Positions 51,817 to 61,661 are shown, counted from the first letter of the stretch. The stretch is 64,000 bases of DNA from Bradyrhizobium iriomotense (GCF_018130765.1 NZ_JAFCJZ010000025.1:62001-126000); one strand, 5' to 3'. The notes: generated by a model from the letters alone, not told the origin. Translations and numbers: made by a program.

Positions 51817-51834
51817 TCTTATATCCGGTGAGAC

Positions 51835-54624
51835 ATGGACAGCGTCGCAACTGAGCAGAAGCCTGAGGTGGACGATCGCTTCGACACCGCGCGGATCACC
51901 GCCGCGGTCGATGCGCTTGCCGAGAAGCACGAGGGACGCGAGGACGCGTTCCGCACCGCCATGGCGCAACTGCTCAAGGCCGAGCTGATCGCGGCGCGCG
52001 CCGCGGCGCAGGCGATCCTCCTGAAGGACCGTCACGGCCGCCGCTGCGCCGAACGGCTGTGCCATGTGCAGGACGAGATCATCCGCATCCTCTATTCAGC
52101 CGCGACCCGTCATCTCTACCGTTCGCCGATCCCGAGCGGGGCCGAGCGCATGGCGGTGGTGGCGACCGGCGGCTATGGCCGCGGCCTGATGGCCCCCGAG
52201 TCCGACATCGATCTGCTCTTCATCCTGCCCTACAAGCAGACCGCCTGGGGCGAGCAGGTCGCCGAGGCCATCCTCTATTGCCTCTGGGACATGGGGCTGA
52301 AGGTCGGTCACGCCACGCGCTCGGTCGATGAATCGATCCGGCAGGCGCGCGGCGACATGACCATCCGCACCGCGATCCTGGAGACGCGCTTCCTCACCGG
52401 CGACCAGCCGCTCTACGACGAGCTGGTCGAGCGCTTCGACAAGGAAGTGGTGCAGGGCACCGCGTCCGAATTCGTCACCGCCAAGCTCGCCGAGCGCGAG
52501 GAGCGGCATCGCCGCGGCGGCCAGTCGCGCTATCTGGTCGAGCCCAACGTCAAGGACGGCAAGGGCGCGCTGCGCGACCTGCACACGCTGTTCTGGATCG
52601 CCAAATACGTCTACCGCGTCCGCGACACCGACGAGCTGGTCGAGCGCGGCGTGTTCGACGCGCAGGAGTACCGGACCTTCCGCCGCTGCGCCGACTTCCT
52701 CTGGTCGGTGCGCTGCAACCTGCATTTCTATTCCGGCCGCGCCGAGGAGCGCCTGTCCTTCGACCTCCAGCGCGAGATCGCGGTCCGGCTCGGCTACACC
52801 TCGCATCCCGGCATGCAGGACGTCGAGCGGTTCATGAAGCACTACTTCCTGGTCGCCAAGGAGGTCGGCAACCTCACCGCCATCCTCTGCGCCAAGCTCG
52901 AGGACCAGCAGGCCAAGCCCGCGCCGGTCCTGAGCCGGGTGATGGCGCGGCTGCGGCCGACCGCGGTGAAGCGGCGCGTGCCTGACAGCGACGACTTCAT
53001 CGTCGACAACAACCGCATCAACGTCGCCGCGCCCGACGTGTTCAAGCACGATCCGGTCAATCTGATCCGCATCTTCCGCCTGGCGCAGAAGAACAACCTC
53101 GCCTTCCATCCGGATGCGATGCGCGATGTGACGCGCTCACTCGGCCTGATCAACGCGGGCTTGCGCGAAAATCCCGAGGCCAACCGGCTGTTCATGGAGA
53201 TCCTGACCTCCGATAACGCCGAGATCGTGCTGAGGCGCATGAACGAGACCGGCGTGCTCGGTCACTTCATCCGCGCCTTCGGCAAGATCGTCTCGATGAT
53301 GCAGTTCAACATGTATCATCACTACACCGTCGACGAGCATCTGATCCGCTGCATCGGCTTCCTCCAGGACATCGAGCGCGGCGGCATCGAGGAGTTCGCG
53401 CTGGCCAGCGACCTGATGCGCAAGAGCCGGCCCGAGCACCGCGCGGTGATCTACATCGCAACGCTCCTGCACGACGTCGCCAAGGGCCGGCCCGAGGACC
53501 ACTCGATCGCCGGCGCCAAGGTGGCGCGGCGGCTCTGCCCGCGCCTCGGCTTCAGCCCGGCTGACACCGAGCTCGTGGCCTGGCTGATCGAGGAGCATCT
53601 GACGATGTCCACGGTCGCACAGTCGCGCGACCTCTCCGATCGCAAGACCATCGAGAACTTTGCCGCCGTGGTGCAGTCGGTCGAGCAGATGAAGCTGCTG
53701 ACGATCCTCACCACCGCCGACATCCGCGGCGTCGGTCCCGGCGTGTGGAACGGCTGGAAGGCGCAGCTCTTGCGCTCGCTGTATTACGAGACCGAGCCGG
53801 TGCTCACAGGTGGCTTCTCGGAAGTCGACCGCGGCAAGCGCCTCGCGGCCGCGCATGCCGAATTCCGCATGGCCTTCGCCGAATGGCCGAAGGACGAGCT
53901 CGATGCCTATATCGGCCGGCACTATCCGGCCTACTGGCTCAAGGTCGAGCTGCCGCGCAAGATCCGCCACGCCCGCTTTGTCCGCTCCAGCGAGCAGGCC
54001 GGCCACAAGCTCGCGATCAATGTCGGCTTCGACGAGATGCGCGGCGTCACAGAGCTCACGATCTTCGCCGCCGACCATCCCTGGCTGCTGTCGATCATCG
54101 CCGGCGCCTGCGCCTCGGCCGGCGCCAACATCGTGGACGCGCAGATCTACACCACGACCGACGGCCGTGCGCTCGATACCATCTCGATCTCCAGGGAATA
54201 CGACCGCGACGAGGACGAGGGCCGGCGCGCCACCCGCATCGGCGAGATGATCGAGGACGTGCTCGAAGGCAAGCTGCGCCTGCCGGAAGTGGTGGCGCGG
54301 CGCACCGTGCGCAGCAAGGCAAAGCCCTTCGTGATCGAGCCGGAAGTGACCATCAACAACCAATGGTCCGACCGCTACACCGTGATCGAGGTCTCCGGCC
54401 TCGACCGCCCCGGCCTGCTCTACGAGCTGACCACCGCGATCTCGAAGCTCAATCTCAACATTGCCTCGGCCCATGTCGCGACCTTCGGCGAGCGCGCCCG
54501 CGACGTGTTCTACGTCACCGACCTCCTGGGCGCGCAGATCAACGCGCCGACGCGGCAGTCCGCGATCAAGAGCGCGCTGACCCATGTGATGGCCGGCGAC
54601 AAGGCGGTTCAGCCGGCGGCTTAA
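51835..54624 (+). CDS. glnD: [Protein-PII] uridylyltransferase/uridylyl-removing enzyme
   Basis: 929 residues. N-terminal nucleotidyltransferase site GGYGRGLMAPESDIDLLF, a helical linker with the PII-UTase region YLVEPNVKDGKGALRDLHTL, an HD domain (LLHDVAKGRPEDHS) for removal of UMP, and two C-terminal ACT domains (GVTELTIFAADHPWLLSIIA and SGLDRPGLLYELTTAISKL) that bind glutamine. It modifies GlnB/GlnK according to nitrogen status. A perfect dyad precedes its start. Confidence 0.97.
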   Translation: MDSVATEQKPEVDDRFDTARITAAVDALAEKHEGREDAFRTAMAQLLKAELIAARAAAQAILLKDRHGRRCAERLCHVQDEIIRILYSAATRHLYRSPIPSGAERMAVVATGGYGRGLMAPESDIDLLFILPYKQTAWGEQVAEAILYCLWDMGLKVGHATRSVDESIRQARGDMTIRTAILETRFLTGDQPLYDELVERFDKEVVQGTASEFVTAKLAEREERHRRGGQSRYLVEPNVKDGKGALRDLHTLFWIAKYVYRVRDTDELVERGVFDAQEYRTFRRCADFLWSVRCNLHFYSGRAEERLSFDLQREIAVRLGYTSHPGMQDVERFMKHYFLVAKEVGNLTAILCAKLEDQQAKPAPVLSRVMARLRPTAVKRRVPDSDDFIVDNNRINVAAPDVFKHDPVNLIRIFRLAQKNNLAFHPDAMRDVTRSLGLINAGLRENPEANRLFMEILTSDNAEIVLRRMNETGVLGHFIRAFGKIVSMMQFNMYHHYTVDEHLIRCIGFLQDIERGGIEEFALASDLMRKSRPEHRAVIYIATLLHDVAKGRPEDHSIAGAKVARRLCPRLGFSPADTELVAWLIEEHLTMSTVAQSRDLSDRKTIENFAAVVQSVEQMKLLTILTTADIRGVGPGVWNGWKAQLLRSLYYETEPVLTGGFSEVDRGKRLAAAHAEFRMAFAEWPKDELDAYIGRHYPAYWLKVELPRKIRHARFVRSSEQAGHKLAINVGFDEMRGVTELTIFAADHPWLLSIIAGACASAGANIVDAQIYTTTDGRALDTISISREYDRDEDEGRRATRIGEMIEDVLEGKLRLPEVVARRTVRSKAKPFVIEPEVTINNQWSDRYTVIEVSGLDRPGLLYELTTAISKLNLNIASAHVATFGERARDVFYVTDLLGAQINAPTRQSAIKSALTHVMAGDKAVQPAA

Positions 54625-54649
54625 GGGCGGTCGCGCGTCTCTCTCCATT

Positions 54650-54751
54650 CGTCATTCCGGGGCGCGTGTAGCGCGAGCCCGGAATCCATTCATCCGCGGA
54701 GTCGGTGCACGATGGATTCCGGGCTCGCGCTACACGCGCCCCGGAATGACG
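54650..54751. repeat. Palindromic repeat family C, copy 3
   Basis: CGTCATTCCGGGGCGCG/CGCGCCCCGGAATGACG outer arms and GAGCCCGGAATCCAT/ATGGATTCCGGGCTC inner arms, almost fully symmetrical. It lies between convergent glnD and ogt. Confidence 0.9.
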
Positions 54752-54762
54752 AGAGGAGAGAT

Positions 54763-55293
54763 CTAAACCTCCACGCCCTCATGCCGCAGCAGCCAGCGCT
54801 TGCGCTCGAGCCCGCCGCCATACTTCACCAGCGAGCCATCCGCGCCGATCAGGCGATGGCAGGGCAGCACCACGCTGATCGGGTTGGAGCCGTTGGCATG
54901 ACCGACGGCGCGAATGGCCTTCGGCATATCGATCCTCGCGGCCATCGCGCCGTAGCTCATCGTGGTGCCGGCAGGAATCTTCGCCAGCGCAGTCCAGACC
55001 TTTTGCTGAAACGGCGTGCCGGCGATGCGCCATGCGACGCGCGATAGCTGACCGAGCTCACCTTCGAAATATGCAGACAGCGCAGTCTTCATCGCCGTAG
55101 GCGCGGACCGATCAATCAGATCCACCGCGCCATAATGCAGGCGCAACAGCTCGCGCATGCGGTGCTCGTAGTCTTCCCAGTCGAGCGCCCGCAGATTGCC
55201 CTCGGCATCGGTGACCAGCAGCGCGATCCCGATCGGCGTCGCCAGGCGATCGAGGCCGAGGCGTTCAGGCGTCTTGGTTGATCGAACGGGCAT
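54763..55293 (-). CDS. ogt: Methylated-DNA--[protein]-cysteine S-methyltransferase
   Basis: 176 residues from the ATG at 55293 (weak ribosome site; upstream in-frame ATGs at 55323 and 55404 would run into the divergent promoter space). Active cysteine in VVLPCHRLIGADG, helix-turn-helix and Asn-hinge region in YGAMAARIDMPKAIRAVGHA. It repairs O6-methylguanine by irreversible self-alkylation. No Ada regulatory domain, so the Ogt type. Confidence 0.93.
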   Translation of the reverse strand: MPVRSTKTPERLGLDRLATPIGIALLVTDAEGNLRALDWEDYEHRMRELLRLHYGAVDLIDRSAPTAMKTALSAYFEGELGQLSRVAWRIAGTPFQQKVWTALAKIPAGTTMSYGAMAARIDMPKAIRAVGHANGSNPISVVLPCHRLIGADGSLVKYGGGLERKRWLLRHEGVEV

Positions 55294-55387
55294 TGCGGCA
55301 CCAGGCAATCGAAACACAGCCATCGCACTTGCCATGGCGGCCGTGCTAACGTCCACCCGAAAGCTGACGCTTTTGGGGGAGCTCAAC

Positions 55388-55750
55388 TTGAACCTGATCG
55401 CCAATGTCCTGGTGGCGCTGGTCGCCGCACTGCACGCCTACTTCCTGATCCTGGAAATGTTCCTCTGGGAGAAGCCGACAGGCTTGAAGGTGTTTCGCAA
55501 TACGCCGGAGAAGGCCGCGATCACGAAGGTGCTGGCCGCCAATCAGGGGCTCTATAACGGCTTCCTGGTCGCCGGCTTGATCTGGGGCTTGTTCCACGGC
55601 AATCCGGCCTTCGCGTTCCAGATCAAGGTGTTCTTCCTGCTCTGCGTGATCGTGGCCGGCGCCTATGGCGCGGCGACCGTCAGCACGCGCATCCTGATCG
55701 TGCAGGCACTGCCGGCCGCGGTTGCGCTGGTTGCATTGTTTCTCGCCTGA
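55388..55750 (+). CDS. DUF1304 family membrane protein
   Basis: 120 residues starting at a TTG with GGGGGAG upstream; the frame is open further upstream but without family features. Four helices; HAYFLILEMFLWEKPTGLKV is the family hallmark, followed by NQGLYNGFLVAGLIWG. Function unknown. Divergent from ogt. Confidence 0.82.
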   Translation: MNLIANVLVALVAALHAYFLILEMFLWEKPTGLKVFRNTPEKAAITKVLAANQGLYNGFLVAGLIWGLFHGNPAFAFQIKVFFLLCVIVAGAYGAATVSTRILIVQALPAAVALVALFLA

Positions 55751-55883
55751 GACGCTTCGGCGCAGCGCCGCGATCCTTGCGCGGCGGCTGCCCTTCCTCC
55801 ACAATCTTCGGCAGCGATGGCGACCGTTGCAATCAACGGAAAAGACCATCGGTCGAAAATTCCGTCAGGAGGAACATCCCAAC

Positions 55884-57110
55884 ATGAGCAATCGCAGAGC
55901 CTTCCTAGCTGCCACGGCAGCGCTCGCCTTCACATTCACCGCGAGCCAAGCCCTCGCCCAGAAGAAATACGACACCGGCGCGAGCGACACCGAGATCAAG
56001 ATCGGCCAGACCGTGCCGTTCTCCGGCGCCTACTCGGTCTATGCCAATATCGGCAAGACCCAGGCCGCCTACTTCAAGATGATCAACGACCAGGGCGGCA
56101 TCAACGGCCGCAAGATCAATCTGATCCAGTATGACGACGCCTATTCGCCGCCGAAGACGGTGGAGCAGGTGCGCAAGCTGGTCGAAGGCGACGAGGTGCT
56201 GTTCACGTTCCAGCTGATCGGCACCGCGGCCAATGCCGCCGTGCAGAAATATCTCAACGGCAAGAAGGTGCCGCAGCTCCTGGCCTCGACCGGCGCGGCG
56301 CGCTTCAACGATCCGCAGAACTATCCCTGGACCATCGCCTACAATCCCAACTACGTGTCCGAAGGGCGCATCTACGCCAAGTACATTCTCAAGGAGCATC
56401 CGAACGCCAAGATCGGCGTGCTCTACCAGAACGACGACATGGGCCGCGACTATCTCGCGGGCCTCAAGAGCGGCCTCGGCGCCAAGGCCGCCAGCATGAT
56501 CGTCGGCGAGGTCTCCTACGAGGTCACCGATCCCACGGTGGATTCGCAGGTCGTGAAGCTGAAATCGATGGGCGTCGACGTGTTCTTCGATGCCTCGACG
56601 CCGAAATTCGCGGCACAGGCGATCAAGAAGCTCGCCGACCTCGGCTGGACTCCGGTACACATCCTCGACATCAATGCGAGCCCGATCTCTGCGACGCTGA
56701 AGCCGGCCGGCCTCGACATCTCCAAGGGCATCATCTCGACCCAGTATGGCAAGGAGCCCAGCGATCCCCAGTGGAAGGACGATCCCGGCGTGAAGGCCTT
56801 CTTCGCCTTCATGGACAAGTATTTCCCTGAGGGCGACAAGCTCAACACGGTCAACACCTATGCCTATTCGGTGGCCGAGCTGCTGGTCCAGGTGCTGAAG
56901 CAATGCGGCGACGACCTGACGCGCGAGAACGTCATGAGGCAGGTCGCCAACATCAAGGACTTCACCCCGAGCTTCGCCCTGCCCGGCATCAAGATCAACA
57001 CCGGGCCGAACGACTTCCGCGTCAACAAGCAGATGCAGATGATGAGGTTCAACGGCGAACGCTGGGAGCTGTTCGGCCCGATCATCGAGGACACGGGCCC
57101 GTCGGGTTAG
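55884..57110 (+). CDS. Branched-chain amino acid-type ABC substrate-binding protein (paralogue 1)
   Basis: 408 residues from the ATG at 55884 (AGGAGGAACATCCC upstream). Signal peptide ends near ALAQKKYD. Periplasmic binding fold of the LivJ/Peripla_BP_6 group: TEIKIGQTVPFSGAYS, YFKMINDQGGINGRKINLI, AKIGVLYQNDDMGRDYL. No permease or ATPase genes lie next to it. A near-identical paralogue follows 188 bp downstream, a tandem duplication. Confidence 0.92.
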   Translation: MSNRRAFLAATAALAFTFTASQALAQKKYDTGASDTEIKIGQTVPFSGAYSVYANIGKTQAAYFKMINDQGGINGRKINLIQYDDAYSPPKTVEQVRKLVEGDEVLFTFQLIGTAANAAVQKYLNGKKVPQLLASTGAARFNDPQNYPWTIAYNPNYVSEGRIYAKYILKEHPNAKIGVLYQNDDMGRDYLAGLKSGLGAKAASMIVGEVSYEVTDPTVDSQVVKLKSMGVDVFFDASTPKFAAQAIKKLADLGWTPVHILDINASPISATLKPAGLDISKGIISTQYGKEPSDPQWKDDPGVKAFFAFMDKYFPEGDKLNTVNTYAYSVAELLVQVLKQCGDDLTRENVMRQVANIKDFTPSFALPGIKINTGPNDFRVNKQMQMMRFNGERWELFGPIIEDTGPSG

Positions 57111-57124
57111 TTTCGCAAACGGAA

Positions 57125-57184
57125 CGTCGGGTGGGTTACGCCAGCGCCTGCACCACGCGCAGACGCCGTCTAACCCACCCTACG
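57125..57184. repeat. Short inverted repeat (GTGGGTTA...TAACCCAC)
   Basis: GTCGGGTGGGTTACGCC and GTCTAACCCACCCTACG flank a GC-rich centre. It lies between the tandem binding-protein genes and is related in style, not sequence, to family A. Confidence 0.65.
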
Positions 57185-57298
57185 AATGCAGACCTTGCGT
57201 CGCAGCAACGCCTCCTCCACACTCGCCCTCAGCGGTGACGTCCGGTTCGCGCAAGCGCCCGGCAGATCATCGACAATAACAAGCTGAGGGAATTGCGA

Positions 57299-58525
57299 AT
57301 GAGGAATGGAATGCTGCATCTGGCCACTGCAACGGCGCTGACCCTGGCGCTGTCGATCTCTGCGGCCAATGCCCAGAAAAAATATGATCCGGGCGCCAGC
57401 GACACCGAGATCAAGGTCGGACAGACCATGCCGTTCTCGGGGCCGGCGTCGGCCTACTCGTCGATTGGCAAGACCCAGGCCGCCTATTTCAAGATGATCA
57501 ACGACCAGGGCGGCGTCAACGGCCGCAAGATCAATCTGATCCAGTACGACGACGCCTATTCGCCGCCGAAAGCCGTTGAGCAGATCCGCAAGCTCGTCGA
57601 GAGCGACGAGGTGCTGCTGACCTTCCAGATCATCGGCACGCCGGTGAACGCGGCCGTGCAGAAATATCTCAATTCCAAGAAGGTGCCGCAGCTGTTCGCG
57701 GCGACCGGCGCCTCGCGGTTCACCGATCCGAAGAACTTTCCGTGGACCATGGGCTTCAATCCCAACTACTTCGTCGAAGGCCGCATCTATGGCCAGTACA
57801 TTCTGAAGGAGCATCCGAACGCCAAGATCGGCGTGCTCTATCAGAACGACGACCTCGGCAAGGACTATCTGAACGGCCTCAAGGCCGGCCTCGGCGACAA
57901 GGCCGCCAAGATGATCGTGACCGAAGCGTCCTACGAGGTGTCCGATCCCACGGTCGACTCGCAGATCCTCAAGATCAAGGACGCCGGCACCGATTTGTTC
58001 TTCAGCGCGACCACGCCGAAGCAGGCCGCGCAGGCGATCAAGAAGATCGCTGAAATGGGCTGGCATCCGGTCCAGATCGTCGACATCAACGCCACCTCGG
58101 TCGGCGCGGTGCTGAAGCCGGCAGGCCTTGAGGCCGCCAAGGGCCTGATCAGCGTCAACTACGGCAAGGAACCGCTCGATCCGACCTGGAAGGACGACCC
58201 CGGCCTGAAGAAATATTTCGACTTCATGGCGAAGTACTATCCGGACGGCGACAAGGATTCGAACTTCAACACCTATGGCTACAGCACCGCGCAACTGCTG
58301 GTGCATGTGCTGCAGCAGTGCGGCGACAACCTGACGCGCGAGAACGTCATGAAGCACGCGGCGTCATTGAAGGACGTCGCCAGCGACACCGCGCTGCCCG
58401 GCATCAAGGCCAACACCTCGCCGACCGACTACCGCGTCAACAAGCAGCTTCAGATGATGAAGTTCAACGGCGAACGCTGGGAGCTGTTCGGCCCGATCCT
58501 GGAGGATGCGGGCCCGGCGGGTTAA
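57299..58525 (+). CDS. Branched-chain amino acid-type ABC substrate-binding protein (paralogue 2)
   Basis: 408 residues from the ATG at 57299, the same length as its neighbour. Signal peptide ends near ANAQKKYD. Shared blocks with paralogue 1: FKMINDQGG, NGRKINLIQYDDAYSPPK, LKEHPNAKIGVLYQNDD, and the C-terminus NGERWELFGPI. Differences cluster in the ligand-cleft strands (for example MPFSGPASAYSSIG against VPFSGAYSVYANIG), which suggests different ligands. No other transporter genes are adjacent. Confidence 0.92.
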   Translation: MRNGMLHLATATALTLALSISAANAQKKYDPGASDTEIKVGQTMPFSGPASAYSSIGKTQAAYFKMINDQGGVNGRKINLIQYDDAYSPPKAVEQIRKLVESDEVLLTFQIIGTPVNAAVQKYLNSKKVPQLFAATGASRFTDPKNFPWTMGFNPNYFVEGRIYGQYILKEHPNAKIGVLYQNDDLGKDYLNGLKAGLGDKAAKMIVTEASYEVSDPTVDSQILKIKDAGTDLFFSATTPKQAAQAIKKIAEMGWHPVQIVDINATSVGAVLKPAGLEAAKGLISVNYGKEPLDPTWKDDPGLKKYFDFMAKYYPDGDKDSNFNTYGYSTAQLLVHVLQQCGDNLTRENVMKHAASLKDVASDTALPGIKANTSPTDYRVNKQLQMMKFNGERWELFGPILEDAGPAG

Positions 58526-58534
58526 CGGTGATCT

Positions 58535-58652
58535 CGTAGGGTGGGCAAAGACGCGTAAGCGTCGTGCCCACCATCTCTCTCGATCGCGATAAAGGTCGTG
58601 GGCACACGCCGGGATGCGCATTCGCGCCCCCCGGCGCTTTGCCCACCCTACG
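58535..58652. repeat. Palindromic repeat family A, copy 4
   Basis: CGTAGGGTGGGCAAAGACGC to GCGCTTTGCCCACCCTACG. The final TACG supplies the TAG stop codon of the minus-strand DUF1330 gene. Confidence 0.85.
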
Positions 58653-59073
58653 AAGGTATCTCCCCAAAGTTCTTCCCCACCGGCAGCACCGCGTGCCGGA
58701 TCAGCCGTGAATCCTCCACCGCGGCCTGACGGTGTTTGACCGCCTCGCGATAAACGGGGTCGCGGATCATCTCGACGAAGGCGGCAACGCTTGGGTATTC
58801 GGCGATGAAGCAATGGTCCCAGCGCTCCTCCTGCGGACCGATCAGCATCAGCTCGAATTTGCCCTGCCAGACGATGCGGCCGCCGAGGCGTTCGAACACC
58901 GGGCCGCTCTCGCGGCCATAGGCCGCATAGGCTTCGGCGCCGCTGGCCTTGCGGCCGTCGGGGTAGGCCGCTTCTTTCCGCAAGCGCACCAGGTTGAGCA
59001 TGTGGATCGGGCCCGGGCGATCGTTCTCCCGGAACTGCGCAAAGATCTCCTTGGTCGGATCGATGTGGCCCAT
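58648..59073 (-). CDS. DUF1330 family protein
   Basis: 141 residues in one ferredoxin-like alpha/beta unit: PGPIHMLNLVRLRKEAAYPDG, AEAYAAYGRESGPVFERLGG and EYPSVAAFVEMIRDPVY. Related to dimeric ABM-like proteins; function unknown. The stop codon lies within a palindromic repeat. Confidence 0.87.
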   Translation of the reverse strand: MGHIDPTKEIFAQFRENDRPGPIHMLNLVRLRKEAAYPDGRKASGAEAYAAYGRESGPVFERLGGRIVWQGKFELMLIGPQEERWDHCFIAEYPSVAAFVEMIRDPVYREAVKHRQAAVEDSRLIRHAVLPVGKNFGEIPS

Positions 59074-59252
59074 GCGTGCTCCCTTCGTGAGTCCCTTTGT
59101 TTTGTGCCGTCGATCCTAGCCTTGCCGCCCTGGAAGCGGAACTGCGGCGGACGAATGCCGCACCTCCTAATCGCGCGTTAACGCCGGGGTAACCCGGCCT
59201 TAAACAGCGGCCGCTAGCGTGCGGCGGGGCGGGCTGACCGGGCGTATTGCGT

Positions 59253-61463
59253 ATGGCGTGGGGAAAGAAAAAGGGTGGGCGGAAGGAGCCGCTGTTCGGC
59301 TTGCCCGCGGCGCTCGCCGATCTGCGCCTGACGGCGGCGGACCGCATCCCTGGCGGCGAGGACAAGCCGAAGAAATCTGCGAAACCATCCGCCAAGCGCA
59401 AAGCTGAGGATGCCGGCGACGAGCCGCCGCGCGAGCGCAAGGCACCAGCCGGCCGCAGCGGCGCCAAGCGCCGCTCGAAGTCGCGCTTCGGCGCCGGCCT
59501 CGGCCGCCTGGTCTATTGGGGCGCAGTGCTGAGCCTGTGGGGCGTCATCGCCGTGATCGGCGTCATCATCTATGTCGGCGCCCATCTGCCGCCGATCCAG
59601 TCGCTGGAGATTCCAAAGCGCCCGCCGACGATCCAGATCGTCGGCATCGACGGCAGCATGCTGGCGCAGCGCGGTGAGATGGCCGGCGCCAATGTCGCGC
59701 TGAAGGATTTGCCGCCGTATCTGCCGAAGGCCTTCATCGCCATCGAGGACCGCCGCTTCTATTCGCATTTCGGCATCGACCCGATCGGCATCCTGCGCGC
59801 CCTCGTGACCAACGTGCTCCATCGCGGCGTGTCGCAGGGCGGCTCGACCTTGTCGCAGCAGCTCGCGAAAAACCTGTTCCTGACCCAGGAGCGCACCATG
59901 CAGCGCAAGCTGCAGGAGGCGGAGCTCGCGATCTGGCTGGAGCGCAAGCACTCCAAGGACGAGATCCTGGAGCTCTATCTCAACCGCGTCTATTTCGGCT
60001 CCGGCGCCTACGGCGTCGAAGCCGCCGCGCAGAAATATTTTGGCAAGTCGGCCAGGAACGTCACCGTCGCCGAAGCGGCCATGCTGGCCGGCCTCGTCAA
60101 GTCTCCCTCGCGCCTTGCGCCCAACCGCAATCCCGAAGGCGCGGAAGCGCGCGCGCAGATCGTGCTCACGGCGATGGCGGATGCAAAATTCATCACCGAC
60201 GCGCAGGCGCAGGCCTCGATCGGCCATCCCTCCTACAACGTGAAGCCGGCCGGCGCCGGCACGGTCAATTACGTTGCCGACTGGATCGGTGAGGTCCTGG
60301 ATGATCTCGTCGGCCAGATCGACGAGAGCATCAAGGTCGAGACCACGATCGATCCGAAGCTGCAGAGCGTGGCGGAAGCCGCCATCATCGACGAGCTCGC
60401 CGCCAAGAGCGTGAAGTTCAATGTCAGCCAGGGCGCGCTGGTGGCGATGACGCCCGACGGTGCCGTGCGCGCCATGGTCGGCGGGCGGAACTATTCCGAC
60501 AGCCAGTACAACCGCGCGGTCACCGCCAGGCGCCAGCCGGGCTCCTCGTTCAAGCCGTTCGTGTACCTGACCGCGCTCGAGCAGGGTCTGACGCCCGACA
60601 CCGTGCGCCAGGACGCGCCGATCGAGGTCAAGGGCTGGAAGCCCGAGAACTACACCCACGAGTACTTTGGCGCAGTGACGCTGACGCAGGCGCTGGCGAT
60701 GTCGCTCAACACGGTCGCGATCCGCCTCGGCCTCGAAGTCGGACCGAAGAACGTGGTGCGCACCGCGCACCGGCTCGGCATCTCCTCCAAGCTCGAGCCC
60801 AACGCCTCGATCGCGCTCGGCACATCCGAAGTTTCAGTCGTCGAGCTGGTCGGCGCCTACGCGCCCTTCGCCAATGGCGGGTTCGCGGTGGCGCCTCATG
60901 TGGTCACAAGGATCAGGACGCTCAGCGGCAAGTTGCTCTACATGCGGCAGCCCGACGAGCGGAACCAGGTCATCGACCCCCGCAATGTCGGCATGATGAA
61001 TGCGATGATGCGCGAGACCCTGATATCAGGCACCGCCAAGAAGGCCGAGATCCCCGGCTGGCCGGCGGCCGGCAAGACCGGCACCAGCCAGGATTACCGC
61101 GACGCCTGGTTCATCGGCTACACCGCCAACCTCGTCACCGGCGTCTGGCTCGGCAATGACGACAACTCGCCGACCAAGAAGGCCACCGGCGGCGGCCTGC
61201 CTGTCGAAGTCTGGTCACGCTTCATGAAGACGGCGCACGAAGGTGTCCCGGTCGCGGCCTTGCCGAGCTCGCCAGGCGGCTGGGGCCTGTCGAACCTCGC
61301 GCAGGCGGCCTCGCAAGTGTCGGCGCCGACGGCGGCCGCGCCGGGACCGGCGAGCGCCGGAGGCTATCGCCCGCCACCGCCCACGCGCGCCAATGTGCGG
61401 CCGGAGGCAGCGGCAGGGCTGGATGGCTGGCTGATGGACCGGCTGTTTGGCGGAAATCGCTAG
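59253..61463 (+). CDS. Class A (bifunctional) penicillin-binding protein
   Basis: 736 residues from the ATG at 59253 (a TTG two codons upstream is also possible). A basic, Lys/Arg/Pro-rich cytosolic tail of about 75 residues, one membrane helix (WGAVLSLWGVIAVIGVIIYV), a GT51 domain (EDRRFYSHFGIDP, GGSTLSQQLAKNLFLTQ) and a transpeptidase domain with SSFK in RQPGSSFKPFVYL, SLN in AMSLNTVAIRL and KTG in AGKTGTSQDYRDAWF. It polymerises and cross-links peptidoglycan. PBP1a-type, though shorter than typical PBP1a (no OB domain evident). Confidence 0.94.
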   Translation: MAWGKKKGGRKEPLFGLPAALADLRLTAADRIPGGEDKPKKSAKPSAKRKAEDAGDEPPRERKAPAGRSGAKRRSKSRFGAGLGRLVYWGAVLSLWGVIAVIGVIIYVGAHLPPIQSLEIPKRPPTIQIVGIDGSMLAQRGEMAGANVALKDLPPYLPKAFIAIEDRRFYSHFGIDPIGILRALVTNVLHRGVSQGGSTLSQQLAKNLFLTQERTMQRKLQEAELAIWLERKHSKDEILELYLNRVYFGSGAYGVEAAAQKYFGKSARNVTVAEAAMLAGLVKSPSRLAPNRNPEGAEARAQIVLTAMADAKFITDAQAQASIGHPSYNVKPAGAGTVNYVADWIGEVLDDLVGQIDESIKVETTIDPKLQSVAEAAIIDELAAKSVKFNVSQGALVAMTPDGAVRAMVGGRNYSDSQYNRAVTARRQPGSSFKPFVYLTALEQGLTPDTVRQDAPIEVKGWKPENYTHEYFGAVTLTQALAMSLNTVAIRLGLEVGPKNVVRTAHRLGISSKLEPNASIALGTSEVSVVELVGAYAPFANGGFAVAPHVVTRIRTLSGKLLYMRQPDERNQVIDPRNVGMMNAMMRETLISGTAKKAEIPGWPAAGKTGTSQDYRDAWFIGYTANLVTGVWLGNDDNSPTKKATGGGLPVEVWSRFMKTAHEGVPVAALPSSPGGWGLSNLAQAASQVSAPTAAAPGPASAGGYRPPPPTRANVRPEAAAGLDGWLMDRLFGGNR

Positions 61464-61470
61464 CTGTGAA

Positions 61471-61491
61471 TTGAGGTCCCGGTGACCTCAA
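61471..61491. terminator. Stem-loop after the PBP gene
   Basis: TTGAGGTC (61471-61478) and GACCTCAA (61484-61491) are perfect 8-bp arms with a 5-nt loop, 8 bp after the stop. An A-rich run follows on the plus strand, so the typical U tract is on the minus strand. Confidence 0.5.
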
Positions 61492-61661
61492 AACAAAAAC
61501 TGCGAAAACAACCCCATGCACAGTAGAACGCGACGTCCAGCGTGACGCTGGGTGGATCGTTCGAAGCATTTGATGCGGCGGGGCTAATCGGACACGCGGC
61601 GCAATCGTCGCGGCATGGGCCAAGAATCCCGCTAACCGGGCTGATCTGTCCCCACCCTCCC
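61492..61661. other. Intergenic region, no gene seen
   Basis: About 170 bp after the stem-loop. No ORF or repeat seen; between convergent genes. Confidence 0.4.
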
